64,000 nt of DNA from Elephas maximus indicus (taxonomy: Eukaryota; Chordata; Mammalia; Proboscidea; Elephantidae), in the NCBI RefSeq assembly GCF_024166365.1, contig NC_064819.1, positions 570,501-634,500 of the forward strand, read 5' to 3'. The position numbers were made by a program, and so were the translations under genes. This document shows positions 21,606 through 31,870 of this stretch, in pieces. The notes below the pieces were generated by a model. The model did not search any database. It was not told where the DNA came from and worked only from the letters and a program-made list of their open reading frames with translations. How positions within the stretch are numbered: the stretch's first letter is position 1; every line of letters begins with the position of its first letter.

Positions 21606-22099
21606 TTTATCTGGTTAGGTATGTGTAGTAGAACGGCGTCTGGACTAGTTTACCCAAAGGGCCCCTTAGCCCAATCACATGTTTATACTGAACTGAGCAT
21701 TCTTTGTACCAGGCACTTAAAAAAGGGAAAGGAGTCTTTTTAATGGGGCCACTGAACCAGACAGAAAAGAGGCATTGGCTGTCCATCCCCCATCCCCATC
21801 ATTGTTCTAATGGTGGACAGCATTGTGGTCTGGGCATTGGTCCCCCGTGGGGTTGATATGGCTGACCATGGATACTGTACTAATGGCTCCTCCTGGTCCC
21901 TGACTCAGATGACCGCACCCCACTCCCACCACGGAGGGAGAGGGAGTCAGAGCGTGGAGGACTGTCAGGATAACAGGTGGATAAGATAGATGGTCAGCAC
22001 GCACTTGCAGCCGCCCCAGACTCTGAGCAGGCTCTAGGGTATTTGCAGTGCTGTTCTCCATGGGCACAGACTGGCGCGATGCTGCCATAAGCCAAGGAA
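21606..22099. other. Intergenic sequence, no gene recognised
   Basis: Nothing assignable. Frames are short. Confidence 0.45.
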
Positions 22100-22262
22100 T
22101 GCTGGGAGAGACAAGACAGGCTCTTCTCTTAGAGCCTTCAGAGACAGCACAACCCTCCCAATGCCCTGAGTTAGACTTCTGGCCTCCAGAGCTTCGAGAG
22201 AATAAATTTCTGTTTGTTTTAAGCCACTCAGTTTGTGGTACTATGTCACAGTAACCCTAGAA
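22100..22262 (+). mobile_element. Older MaLR (MLT1-like) LTR 3' part
   Basis: gacttctggcctccagagcttcgagagaataaatttctgtttgttttaagccactcagtttgtggtac is the diagnostic 3' third of MLT1-type LTRs. The 5' part is not recognisable. Confidence 0.75.
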
Positions 22263-22456
22263 AATGCAAGGTCCTGACTGCTTTCTATTTTGGCCATTTC
22301 TTGGGGAACAACCTTGAGGGACAACATAATGTATCCATCTGGGCAATGAGCGGCCTTGCTTACTGCTTTGGACCCTCCAAGCTCAGAGTTTCTCAGCAGT
22401 GATGCAAGTCTACTGCCTGTGCAGTGCCTATCGGGGTCTTATTGGGTCAGCCCTGT

Positions 22457-22622
22457 GGAAACCCTGATAGCACAGTGGTTAAGAGCTACGGCTGATAATC
22501 AAAAGGTCAGCAGTTTGAATCCACCAGGCACTCCTTGGAAACTCTATGGGTCAGTTCTGCTCTGTCCTATCGGATGGCTATGAGTTGGAATCGACTCCAC
22601 GGCAATGGGTTTTTTGGTTTTC
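22457..22622 (+). mobile_element. AfroSINE, type A
   Basis: ggaaaccctgatagcacagtggttaagagctacgg start with A- and B-box-like parts, body, and gagttggaatcgactccacggcaatggg 3' end. Confidence 0.95.
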
Positions 22623-23139
22623 TGCAGGGCTCAAAGGCAAAGGGTGCCAACACAAGTGTGCTGGCACTCCCGCTGCATGGCTGAGCCATGAATCTGTGTC
22701 TTCTGCCAGCATCCGTGAAACAGTAACAGGCTAACTTACTAGCTTGTAAATAGGATAAAATGAGATTCCAGACCCAACAGATTCCTGATGCAACTATCAC
22801 CCGCAAAGCTATTACTTCGAAGGATCAGGGGCTACTAAGACAAAGACCTTGTCTTCAAGGAGCTTGGAGTTTAGTTGGAGATAGGATATACATACAAAAA
22901 TTTGAATAACCAACAAGGTGACATGAGAGGTGCCACAAAGTAGTGCTGAATTACATCATTTTAAAATCCCAAGTACTGGTACATTTAATAAAGGCTGTGA
23001 GTCAGGAGGAAGAAGAGAGTGCTATGGGTTAGATGGGAAGGTTTGAAGGAGCTACAAGTAGAGTGTATTGAAGTGATTAGGATTTCAATAGTAATGTGTA
23101 CGGGAGGGGAGGGAACTGTTAATATTGGTCTCCCCTATG
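22623..23139. other. Intergenic sequence with probable L2 scrap
   Basis: At 22835-22900 the phrase gaccttgtcttcaaggagcttggagtttagttgg looks like an L2 3' end. The rest is unassigned. Confidence 0.5.
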
Positions 23140-23578
23140 ATCCATGGTATTTTCAATCACATCATATGCATGTGAAAGCTGGACAATGAATAAGGAAGAC
23201 TGAAGAACTGACACCTTTGAATTGTGGTGTTGGAGAAGAATATTGAATGGACTGCCAAAAGAACGAACAAATCTGCCTTGGAAGAAGTATAACCAGAATG
23301 CTCTTTAGAAGCAAGGATAGCAAGACCGTGTCTTACATACTTTGGACATGCTGTCAGGATGGATCAGTCCCTGGAGATGGACATCATGCTTGGTACAGTA
23401 GAGGGTCAGCGGAAAAGAGGAAGACCCTCAACGAGATGGATTGACATAGTGGCTGCAACAATGGGCTCAAGCATAACAAGAATTGTAAGGACAGCACAGG
23501 ACTGGGCAGTGTTTCTTTCTGTGGTACATAGGGTTGCTCTGAGTTGGAACCGACTTAACACCACCAAACAACAACAAC
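23140..23578 (+). mobile_element. RTE/BovB-type LINE, 3' fragment
   Basis: Matches 18088-18530 of the better copy (ccatggtattttcaatcacatcatatgcatgtgaaagctgg to the accaaacaacaacaac tail). Broken frames encode pieces such as MDQSLEMDIMLGTVEGQRKR. 5' truncated. Confidence 0.93.
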
Positions 23579-23584
23579 ATGATC

Positions 23585-23750
23585 CTACGGCATTTTGTTC
23601 ACATTTTTGTGATAGCACTTATTATGTAAAGTCAGTAATTTGCTTGTCAGCTCCCTCTATGGAGAGCTTTATAAGGGCAGTGATATTCATTTTCTAAATA
23701 TTTGGCATCTGTCACATAGTGCATAATAAACATGAGTAAAGAGGTTAATG
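23585..23750 (+). repeat. L2/MIR-type ancient repeat
   Basis: ctccctctatggagagctttataagggcagtgat...catctgtcacatagtgcataataaa resembles the conserved 3' end shared by L2 and MIR families. Diverged. Confidence 0.5.
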
Positions 23751-23764
23751 GGCAGATAAATTAA

Positions 23765-24285
23765 TGTCTTGGTTATCTAGTGCTGCCATAACAGAAATAC
23801 CACAAGTGGATGGCTTTAACAAACAGAGATATATTCTCTCACAGTCTAGGAGGCTAAAAGTCCGATTTCAGGGTGCCAGCTCCGGGGGAAGGCTTTCTGT
23901 CTCTGTCAGCTGTAGGGGAAGGTCCTTGTTATAAATTTTCTCCTGATCTAGGAACTTCTTAGGATAGGTACCTCAGGTCCAAAGGACACGCTCTGCTCTT
24001 GGCATTGCTTTCTTGGTGGTATTTGGTCCCCTGTCTCTCTGCTCATTTCTCTCTTTTATATCTCAAAAGAGATTTGCTTAAGACACAACCTAATCCTGTA
24101 GATTGAGTCCTGCCTCATTAGCAAAACTGCTTCTAATCCTGCCTCATTAACATCATAGAGGTGGGATTTACAACACACAGGAAAACTGCATCAGATGGCA
24201 AAATGGCGGACAATCACACAATACTGGGAATCACGGCCCAGCCAAGTTGATACACATTTTGGGGGACCCAGTTCCATTCACAACA
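23765..24285 (-). mobile_element. MaLR-type solo LTR
   Basis: 521 bp, TGTCTTGG...CACAACA. Reverse-complement match to 21077-21600 along its length, sharing the taacagaaataccacaagtgg, tcaaaagagatttgcttaag and ttgagtcctgcctcatta segments. I do not see a clear target duplication. Confidence 0.88.
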
Positions 24286-24597
24286 ACGGATGAACAAAGA
24301 TTGAAGATGCATGAGTTGACAGAACAGAGCTAGTGTATGTGGCAAAGGGAAGACACAGTCTTCCAGGTGACGTGGTGCCACACTGGGGAGGACCCTGAAA
24401 GTGGGCTATGGGGACAGGACAAAAGGAGGCTGAGTTGCCACTTGCTGAGTATGAAGGTGACATTAAAGAGTTAGTTTAGGAACATTTATTTAGTAGGGAT
24501 GTGCACATGAGTCCATATCAGTGTGGGGGCAAGCTTAGAGGAGGAAAACCATTTTTGGAAGTGCTGCAATAGTCTAGATCTAGGGGTTCTTTGGATA
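24286..24597. other. Intergenic sequence, no gene recognised
   Basis: No identifiable element. Confidence 0.5.
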
Positions 24598-24780
24598 CTT
24601 CATCAGGAAAGACCAATTGCTTCAGAAGGACATCATATTTAGTATAGCAGAGGGTCAGAGAAAACAAGGGAAACCTTCAGTGAGATGGATTGACTCAATG
24701 GCTTCAGCAGTGGGCTCAAACATACCAAGGATCATGAAGACGGCACAAGACTGGGCAAGCTGATGCCAGCTAACAACAGG
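24598..24780 (+). mobile_element. RTE 3' fragment, diverged
   Basis: gaccaattgcttcagaaggacatcatatttagtatagcagagggtcag...gaaaccttcagtgagatggattgac...gacggcacaagactgggca matches the last 200 bases of RTE. Its tail is shortened to gctaacaac. Confidence 0.88.
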
Positions 24781-25545
24781 GGTTCTTTAAGATGCCTTGC
24801 CACAATGTCACTTTTTAAAGGATCCATGTGATGTGACGCAGCCAAGCTTCTGTCTTCTCACTTTGCTACATACAGGACAGCAAAGGTGAGAAGCCTGCAT
24901 TCGCGTGGTAATGTGAGACAGCTGGCTGCCTTCCCAGCATCCTGCACAACGAAGTGATCGTCACCAATTCTTTGCCCAGCACAGAGAAGTCAGTGGTGAG
25001 CGGAGGTCACTTGGCAACTTTGTACATGGCCACTTATTATAACAGAGAGAAGCAGTTCCTGAGTAGCAGAAATGAACTTATCAGTTGCCAAAGAGCCAGC
25101 CTCTCATCTGGTCAGGCAAGGATGGAAGTGTCACCCCCACCCCACTGAGTGTCCTCTACACATGGGCTTGGAACCTTGCCCAACTTAGACAAACAGCTGA
25201 GCCCACCCCCAGACCTTCCACGAGACACTGGCCTCTCCACTGGGACATATGGTTGAAACATTTAAAATGTTTTCCTGTGTTGAACTCAATTAACAGGACC
25301 ACTGCTGAATTCAGTGGGGAGGTAGTTCTCCTTTGACCCACTATCTGCACAGCTGGCCAGCTGAAACATTTAAAATGTGTTCCTGTATTGAACTCAGGTA
25401 GCAGGGCCACTGCTGAATTCAGTGGGAAGGTAGTTCTCCTTTGATCCAGGCCACTGCCCACTGTCTGAAAGGCTGGCCAGCTGATGACACTGCCCCACTG
25501 TGTCATTCAGCGCAGCCTGGGGAAGGAACAGAAGCCTCTTCATTG
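24781..25545. other. Intergenic sequence containing a short tandem duplication
   Basis: No gene. Bases 25252-25340 and 25361-25449 are two diverged copies of one unit (gaaacatttaaaatg...accactgctgaattcagtgggg...gtagttctcctttga), offset by 108 bases. A related ggccagctga edge recurs. Confidence 0.75.
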
Positions 25546-25890
25546 TCTTTTAATCTGCCGAGTTCAGTGGTAGAATTCTCAATTTCCATGCAGGAGACCC
25601 AGATTCAATTCCCGACCAACATGCCTCATGTACAGCCACCACCCACCCACCTGTCAGTGAAGGCTTGTGCGTTGCGTTGATACTGAAGAGGCTTCAGCAG
25701 AGCTTCAGACGAAGACGGAATACGAAGAAAGGGCCGGTGAGCTACTTCTGAAAATCAGCCAACGAAAACCATACAGGTCACAACGGTGCATCAGTAACAG
25801 CCCACAGGGATGGCACAGAACCTGGCTGCTCTTCTTTTAGTGGTGCATGGGGCCTCCATGAGTCAGGGCCGATGCAATGGGTGCTAACAA
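25546..25890 (+). mobile_element. SINE with tRNA-Gly-like head and RTE-like tail
   Basis: The head at 25558-25625 (gagttcagtggtagaattctc, then agacccagattcaattcccg) is a diverged copy of the tRNA-Gly A/B-box region. The body contains gaagaaagggccggtgagctacttctgaaaatcagcc, shared with type C AfroSINEs. The end gcctccatgagtcagggccgatgcaatggg...ctaacaactgcaac is RTE-like. It is a retroposed SINE and not a tRNA gene: the acceptor stem is not paired and the anticodon arm is decayed. Confidence 0.78.
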
Positions 25891-26129
25891 CTGCAACAAA
25901 TGATGGGAAAACCCAAGCAATATCTGGCAATTTTGATTGTCTTTGGGCATATTTCCTGGCATTGAAGGGACTCAGCACCAGAACTTCCATACCAGGAAAA
26001 GTAGCACAATCAAGACCTGCTTACTCACCGAGCTGGCTTCATCCTGCACCCCAGCTTCCTTGGTCATCACCTCTCAAATCAGTGGCATGCCCAGCATATC
26101 TGAAATCAGCGGTGACCATTTCCTCCGGA

Positions 26130-26290
26130 TATTTTATCAAGAAAAATTTTAAACATACAGTTGAAAGAATTTTATAGTGCAAATGCATATACATACATCT
26201 AGATTTTACCATCCAACATTTTGCTTTATTTGCTTTATCATATACGTTTTGTCCATTTAGAGTGGATCCTTTTTTAACAATCCCCTCCTC
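26130..26290 (-). mobile_element. Old L1-type 3' fragment
   Basis: attttaaacatacagttgaaagaattttatagtgcaaa...tagattttaccatccaacattttgctttatttgctttatcatata is the wording of the antisense 3' end of old L1M elements. A similar piece lies at 41130-41290. Confidence 0.55.
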
Positions 26291-26810
26291 TATACATGAA
26301 ATTGTTTTTTGTTATGATCATAAAATAAAATGAATAATAATGGCTAGAAAAGATACATTAAAATTTTATTCAATTCTGTATATATAATTATACCAGTAAA
26401 AATAAAATATTGTGTATAAAATATTATAAATAAAAATACATGTATATATTAACATATATATTAAAATATATATTGTAGATATTGCAGTTCATGCTCTGTA
26501 TTAGATTTTAAATATAATTTAAAAAATATGAATTAACATCTCCAATTGTTCACATGAAACGACAGAAGTGAAATAATTTAAGTTCTGTTTCTTCAGCTTC
26601 TCACACGTTGTGCTATTATTGCTCATTTTAAATCTACTGTTTAAATAAAAGAATGTGCAGTCCCACAGGGGTTGGAGACAAGGATTCTACTCTAAGCTCC
26701 AGTGACCCTAGATCGTTACAAATTCACTCTCGAGATCAACATGTGTCACAGGGTCCCTTGTGCTGGAGGCCGAGTTTACAAATGAGTTTGCCAAAATAAC
26801 TTCTATTCAA
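26291..26810. other. AT-rich intergenic sequence
   Basis: Very AT-rich (26330-26530 has ata/tat runs). No gene or named repeat. Confidence 0.5.
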
Positions 26811-26999
26811 ACAAACAAACAAACAAACACAAACAAACAAACAAACTCATTGCTGTCGAGTCGATTCCAACTCATAGGGAACCTATAGGACAGAGTAGAA
26901 CTGCCCCATAGAGTTTCCAAGGAGTGCCTGGTGGATTTGAACTGCTGACTTTTTGGTTAAGCAGCCATAGCACTTAACCACTACACCACCAGGGTTTCC
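26811..26999 (-). mobile_element. AfroSINE, type A, with (AAAC)n tail
   Basis: A caaacaaacaaac microsatellite (26811-26845) is the expanded tail of a minus-strand SINE that ends accaccagggtttcc at 26999. Confidence 0.95.
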
Positions 27000-27110
27000 A
27001 ACCTCTATATGGCACTCGTTCTTTAGTAAAATATGAGCTATAAAAACGTGTTCATTTGAAGCTTATATGTAAGCTTACATGTAAATGTATATACATATAT
27101 GTGTATGTAT

Positions 27111-27259
27111 AAAACCAAGCCAAACCCATTGCCATAGAATTGACTCCTACTCATAGCTATCTTATCGGAACAGAGTAGAACTACCCCCCTTGGTGGATTA
27201 AAAATGCCAGTCTTTTTGTTAGCAGACCAGCTCTTAACTGCTACACCACCAAGGCTCTG
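27111..27259 (-). mobile_element. AfroSINE, type A, diverged
   Basis: aaaccaagccaaacccattgccatagaattgactcc tail, shortened body, caccaccaaggctctg end. Confidence 0.92.
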
Positions 27260-27263
27260 ATAC

Positions 27264-27432
27264 TAAAAACAAAAACAGAACTGTTGCCGTCCAGTGGATT
27301 CTGACTCATGGCAACTCTGTAGGACAGAGTAGAGCTGCCCCATAGGGTTTCCAAGGAGCACCTGGTGGATTCCAATTGCCGACATACGGTTAGCATCCAT
27401 AGCTCTTAACCACTACGCTACCAGGGTTTCCC
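27264..27432 (-). mobile_element. AfroSINE, type A
   Basis: acagaactgttgccgtccagtggattctgactcatgg tail through ctaccagggtttccc. Third minus-strand SINE in a row. Confidence 0.94.
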
Positions 27433-28121
27433 CTGATGTATGTGTATGTGTATATATATATATATATAAATCAGTGCTAATTACAGTAATTGCTTAGAAC
27501 TTATATACAGCAAAGTTTTTTTTTTTTTCAGGGAGGAGTATTCTATCACTGATATTGTTTAGAATTGCCAGTCTATGGAGACAATAAGAAAGCAACTTTT
27601 AGTTGGTGTTATGATTGTTCTTAAATTCTGTACAAGTAGTTTAGCCCCTGTTGTCTGCTCCCGCTTTTCACCCTTGCTGACTTCAGCAGCAGTGTTTGCC
27701 TTTACAAATCCAGCAAAATGCTTTCCTGGCACCCACAAGGAAGTGGGCTGTACCACAGGGACAAGGGCTGCTAATGTGTGAGCAGGCCCAGCTTTCTCCA
27801 TCCCCCGTCTGCTAAGGAAAATTCTGCCAGTGCCGCTGGGATGACCCTCCTCTTTCCATCCTAGGCTGTAATGCAGACTGACGAAGACGGGCGGGGAAGG
27901 GGTGGAGAAGTTACGCCAGGAAGGCCCAGATTTACCAAGATGGCAGGTGGCTGGAAGAAGCAGGCAGAGGATAAAGGAGAAATCCTTTGGCGAGGGGCTT
28001 TCAAAGCATAAGGTGGAGAGTCTTCTGGAGCAGGCCTAAGGTATGGAATGAGAGAAACAGGGCAATGGAGCTTTTCAGAAATGGCACTAAGGGTTTTTAA
28101 TTAGGTCTCTTAATATACTTT
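27433..28121. other. Intergenic sequence, no gene recognised
   Basis: Contains a (TA)n run at about 27450-27468. Less AT-rich from 27780 on. About 0.5-1.2 kb upstream of the TMPRSS7 start, so it may include distal promoter sequence, but no element is evident. Confidence 0.45.
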
Positions 28122-28294
28122 GGAAACCCTGGTGGCGTAGTGGTTAAGAGCTATAGCTGCTAACCAAAAAGTCAGCAGTTCGAATCCCCCAGGTGCTCCT
28201 CGGAAACCATATGGGGCAGTTCTACTCTGTCCTATAGGGTTGCTTTGAGTAGTCAGAATTGACTTGACAGAAATGCGCTTGGGTTTTTTTTGTT
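28122..28294 (+). mobile_element. AfroSINE, type A, with clear target duplication
   Basis: ggaaaccctggtggcgtagtggttaagagctatagc start, B-box part gcagttcgaatcccc, and a 3' end ending in a T-rich run. The 13-bp TAATATACTTTGG occurs at 28111-28123 and again at 28295-28307, a perfect target-site duplication (the final GG may belong to the SINE). Confidence 0.97.
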
Positions 28295-28307
28295 TAATAT
28301 ACTTTGG

Positions 28308-28639
28308 AAGATTCAGGGAAAACTTTTAATTACTTGTAAATATTTTGGGTTGTTGGACTGCCTTGAAGCTGGGCTCTGAGAGGCCTTGACTTGTATAAGA
28401 ATTCATTAAAGGAACCCTTAGTTTAGGATGCAAAGCTGAGTGCTAGATCCCTTTAATGTTTACTACATAACAACTAGGCAGCTTCAGTTTCTGAACTGGA
28501 TCTGGTGGAGGTAAATTGACTCCATTTTTCTGAAAGGTAGCTTGAATGTGGCTACCAGTTCTCCTCAAGTGAAAACATAGAAGGGTGAACGCCAGTTTGG
28601 AGACATCTCTTGTATGTTCACACGCGGAACACCTACTTA
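28308..28639 (+). promoter_or_regulatory. Region just upstream of TMPRSS7 start codon (5' UTR/promoter candidate)
   Basis: Unique-looking sequence directly before the start codon. No CpG-rich block, TATA box or acceptor site could be picked out, so the transcription start and any upstream non-coding exon are unknown. The assignment is positional only. Confidence 0.35.
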
Positions 28640-28687
28640 ATGGAGAAAGAAAACAGCAACGCTTCATCCAAGCCTGCTGAGGTGAAT
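28640..28687 (+). CDS. TMPRSS7: TMPRSS7 coding exon 1 (start codon)
   Basis: Encodes residues 1-16 (MEKENSNASSKPAEVN), the very N-terminus of the cytoplasmic tail. The start was chosen because it matches the short acidic/polar first exon of the family (16 codons in human too) and the next exon joins in phase 0. The context is cttaATGG: G at +4 is favourable, T at -3 is not. The donor is aat|gtaagt, a strong site at 28688. The exon is too short to be found by frame length alone. The 5' UTR boundary is unknown. Confidence 0.88.
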
Positions 28688-30181
28688 GTAAGTGCTGTGT
28701 GGGAAGCCTCTCTTACTGGAATGCTATTTTATTGTTGACTCTTAGTAAAATGAGACCATATGACTTCATAAAGATAAACAGAACAATGACAAATGACTAT
28801 CTTTTTATGGCACTTAATGGGTTTTACAAATGTGAGCTTGTTTTAAAGTGCTGTACTATGCAATTGACTTGCAGTTTTTTTTGAAACCTGAGGGAAATTT
28901 GTACTGATCTTTGTACAAATTCCATTTTAAAATTTAATCAGTGCTAACTGAGACTGCCTATAACGTTTTCCTGCATTTAAAGACCCAGCGGTGGCCTTGT
29001 CAACTCCACGTATACTGTCATTTCTGTGGGCTTCCTTCTTTTATTCTTTGGGGGAATTTCTGAAAGTCAGCTGGCCACCATAGGCCAATGCCTTGTCCTG
29101 CGATGGGATGTTTTTTCTCTTTAGAAAAAGACCCCACATTAGATGAGGCCTGGCCTTGCTCAGTCTCCCCAGGATGGATGTTGCGACATTTCACTGGAGG
29201 GGTTGTTAAGGCGTTTGGCGGAAAGAATGAGGGAGCCGTGAATAATTCACAGTGTACTTGGCCACATAGTACCCCATGAATTGGTAGGATTAATGACTGG
29301 AAGACATGAACCCTTGAAGGCGAGAGCCAGGGAGAGTGAGAATGAGAGAACGCTTCCCACAGTGTAAAAGAGAGATGGTTTCTTTGGAATCGATGTGCCA
29401 GGTTGCTGCCTTTAAAGAATGCGTGTTTAAAAGTTATTTTATCACTGGAACTTATTTACCCTGACATGTAGAAATCTCTCCTTCAAAGAGGTTAAACTGT
29501 CGCATACATTATTAAAGAATTCCCAGCATCCAATGACAGGGTGTGAAAGAGAAAAAAGAGAAGTGAAATGGATCAATAATATATTTTCCTCTTGCACATA
29601 GCACTTTGCACAACTGTACATTTAAACCAATAATTTGCTATTTTTTCTTTCATTTTATTTCTAATGGAATTTGTTTTCATTTCTGACTGCAAAATTGAGT
29701 CACCTATCTGTTCAATGGCTGACTCAGAACCATGCTCACGTAGGCAATGGTGAAAGGAAGCGTTTGTTTCCTGCCCTACAGCCCGGTACAGAGCAGGCAG
29801 CATCAGTCTCACTTAGCTTTTTCTTCCCACCATCCAGTCATGAAGCCATAATTCAGAAATTGCTTATTCTCATAGTTTTAATCCTGCCTCAGCCCAGAAA
29901 GAATTGATTGTAGGAGAAATCAATACACGTTCTCCCTGAAACATTTGAAACCAACACCCATTCTCACAGCTGTGTGCGTGGGAAGTGACCCTCATAGGAC
30001 CCTAACCTCCTAACGTTTGGGCCCTCCAGCCCACAATCCCTGGCATTCAGGCCTCTCCTTCACAGCATCTATTTAGCAGAGCTGGGGAGTTGAGGAACAA
30101 ACCTGGGACCATCTCACCAGTATTCATATAATTACTGGTTTTCCTTATCTTAATTGTGTGACTTTGTACATACATACATAG

Positions 30182-30254
30182 ACACACACGCACACACACA
30201 CACACACACACACAGGGTTGCTATGAGTTGAAATTGACTTGATGGCAATGAGTT
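30182..30254 (+). repeat. (CA)n microsatellite and AfroSINE 3' end
   Basis: A CA run (30182-30214) abuts a SINE tail gggttgctatgagttgaaattgacttgatggcaatgag. Only the 3' 40 bases of the SINE remain. Followed by a TA-rich run to about 30302. Confidence 0.85.
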
Positions 30255-30357
30255 TATATATATGTATATACAGTATATATTTATATATATATATTTGATA
30301 TATTTAGGCCTTTTAGCACCAAGATTCTCCTGACTGGGTAGTTCCATTTAAACTTTG

Positions 30358-30545
30358 TTGTTGTTAATTACTGTCAAGTTGATTCCGACTTATGGTGACC
30401 CCATGTGTTACAGAGTAGAACTGCTCCGTAGAAAGTCTCTTGGCTGTAATCTTAAGGGAACCAGATTGCCAAATCTTTTCTTCTGTGGTACCTCTGGGTG
30501 GGTTTGAACTGTAACCTTTACATTAGCTGTATTTAAACTCTAGAC
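30358..30545 (-). mobile_element. AfroSINE, type B/C, diverged
   Basis: ttgttgttaattactgtcaagttgattccgacttatggtgacc tail, ggctgtaatcttaagggaaccagattgcc body, and a weak head. It ends about 45 bases before the exon 2 acceptor. Confidence 0.88.
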
Positions 30546-30590
30546 TACTTCTAATTGATATTACATCTCTTTTTGTTTGTTTTTTAAAAG

Positions 30591-30801
30591 ATATCAAATA
30601 TCTCAATTCAGGTGGTCAGTGCCCAAGGGAAGCTGCCAGGGAGACCACCACCACGAAAACTCATCAGCAGAGCCAAATTCAAGAAGACACCACCTGAGAA
30701 GAAAGCTCCCTTTTGGAACGTCCAAAACAAAATCATCCTCTTCACAGTGTTTTTATTCATCCTGGCAGCCATAGCCTGGACACTTCTGTGGGTCTACATC
30801 A
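30591..30801 (+). CDS. TMPRSS7: TMPRSS7 coding exon 2 (cytoplasmic tail and membrane helix)
   Basis: Encodes residues 17-86 plus the first base of Ser87. The protein reads ISNISIQVVSAQGKLPG, then a basic proline-rich stretch (RPPPRKLISRAKFKK), then PFWNVQNKIILFTVFLFILA and the rest of a single hydrophobic helix (about residues 64-86). Basic residues precede the helix and there is no signal peptide, as expected for a type II signal anchor. As I recall the human protein, its tail has a longer run of PLPGRR-type units here; this one has a single short LPGRPPP block. Acceptor aaaag|ata, donor tca|gtgagt, phase 1. Confidence 0.95.
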
Positions 30802-31419
30802 GTGAGTTAAAGTCACACCCCTCTGGGGTTAGTCCAGCATGAACGATGTGGACCTACCTGCCCCTGGCTGTTTCTGACAGGACTTTCCTCTTTCCCAGAC
30901 TGACACTCCGTCTCCAAAACTGGAGTTGAGGTTTAGGGAGAACAAACCCAGAAAAGTCCTTCCTATTTTTTCTTTTACTACCACTTCTTTCTTCCCAGAG
31001 GAAAGAACAAGATGGGGACATGGGGGACGGGATGAGAAGAGGTGGGGAGGATGTCGGGAGCTTTCCACTAGCTCAGAGAAGTCTTGCATTTAGTGCTTTA
31101 AACAATGAATGGGATGCTAAGCCATCTTATTTCCTCATTCCACCCCCTGCCTATTTCTATGCAACCTTACATTTCTGGCTCCCTGAGCTCGGTTGTCACT
31201 GCGTTTCCTTTTATACATGTGACTTTTCTGTACTGGATTATGGTCTTGCCAATCTGTTTGATCTTTTTAGACAGAAGTCATAACTAAGCTCCTTCATATA
31301 GAGCGCTTGCTCATGCAACTTAGTAGCCATAAAGTTTGTCAACCTACAACTGCATGCCCAGCCTGTAGTTCGAGGGAAATACAGGTTAACGTATTTAGTA
31401 TCCCAACTCCCCCTACCAC

Positions 31420-31650
31420 AAAAAAAAAAAAAAACAGAACAAAACAAAACTCAAACTTGTTGTTGTCGAGTCAATTTTGACTCATAGAGACACCACAGGA
31501 CAGAGTAGAGCTGCCCCATGGGGTTCCCAAGGCTGTACATCTTCATAGAAGAAGACTACCACATCTTTCTTCCTCAGACTGGCTGTGGACTTGGACTGTT
31601 GACCTTTTCGTTAGCGGCTGAGTGCTTCACCGCTGTGCCACCAGGGATTC
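31420..31650 (-). mobile_element. AfroSINE, type B
   Basis: A-rich tail, gttgttgtcgagtcaattttgactcatagagacacc, type B body (cttcatagaagaagactaccacatctttcttcc), gtgccaccagggattc end. Confidence 0.93.
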
Positions 31651-31764
31651 TCATGTATATACCCAAGGGTATTATAATCTAGTTAGAGAGACAAGATTTA
31701 CAGGCACAAAGTTAATGAGTCTTGTCTTGAACTTTTCAGGTCGCTTACATGTATATACAACTTG

Positions 31765-31870
31765 ATCACCTGTTGTTTGCTTGGCTCAATGTAAGGCAAT
31801 GGGCCTACTAAGATGAGTAAGGTGCGGTTCCTACCTTCAATAAGTCCACAGTTCAGTGCTGGTGAGAGGC
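31765..31870 (+). repeat. L2-like fragment
   Basis: gcttggctcaatgtaaggcaatgggcctactaagatgagtaagg...ttcctaccttcaataagtccacag is the L2 3' wording. Confidence 0.5.

Larger units (their letters stand above)
28688..30590 (+). other. TMPRSS7 intron 1
   Basis: 1.9 kb, phase 0. Mostly unique sequence to 30180, then a (CA)n run (30182-30214), a SINE 3' end, a (TA)n run (about 30256-30302) and a minus-strand SINE. The acceptor is a T-rich tract ending tttttaaaag at 30590. Confidence 0.85.

Noticed and set aside
25558..25625. A tRNA-Gly gene
   Set aside because: Only the A/B-box region is tRNA-like. The anticodon arm is decayed, the acceptor stem does not pair and the sequence continues into a SINE body and RTE-like tail.
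26811..26846. (AAAC)n as a CRISPR-like or regulatory repeat
   Set aside because: It is the expanded A-rich tail of an adjoining minus-strand SINE.
1..28000. Exons of TAGLN3, the gene I would expect upstream of TMPRSS7 from human synteny
   Set aside because: I saw no calponin-homology-like coding block or recognisable transgelin exon. The neighbour probably lies left of the window.
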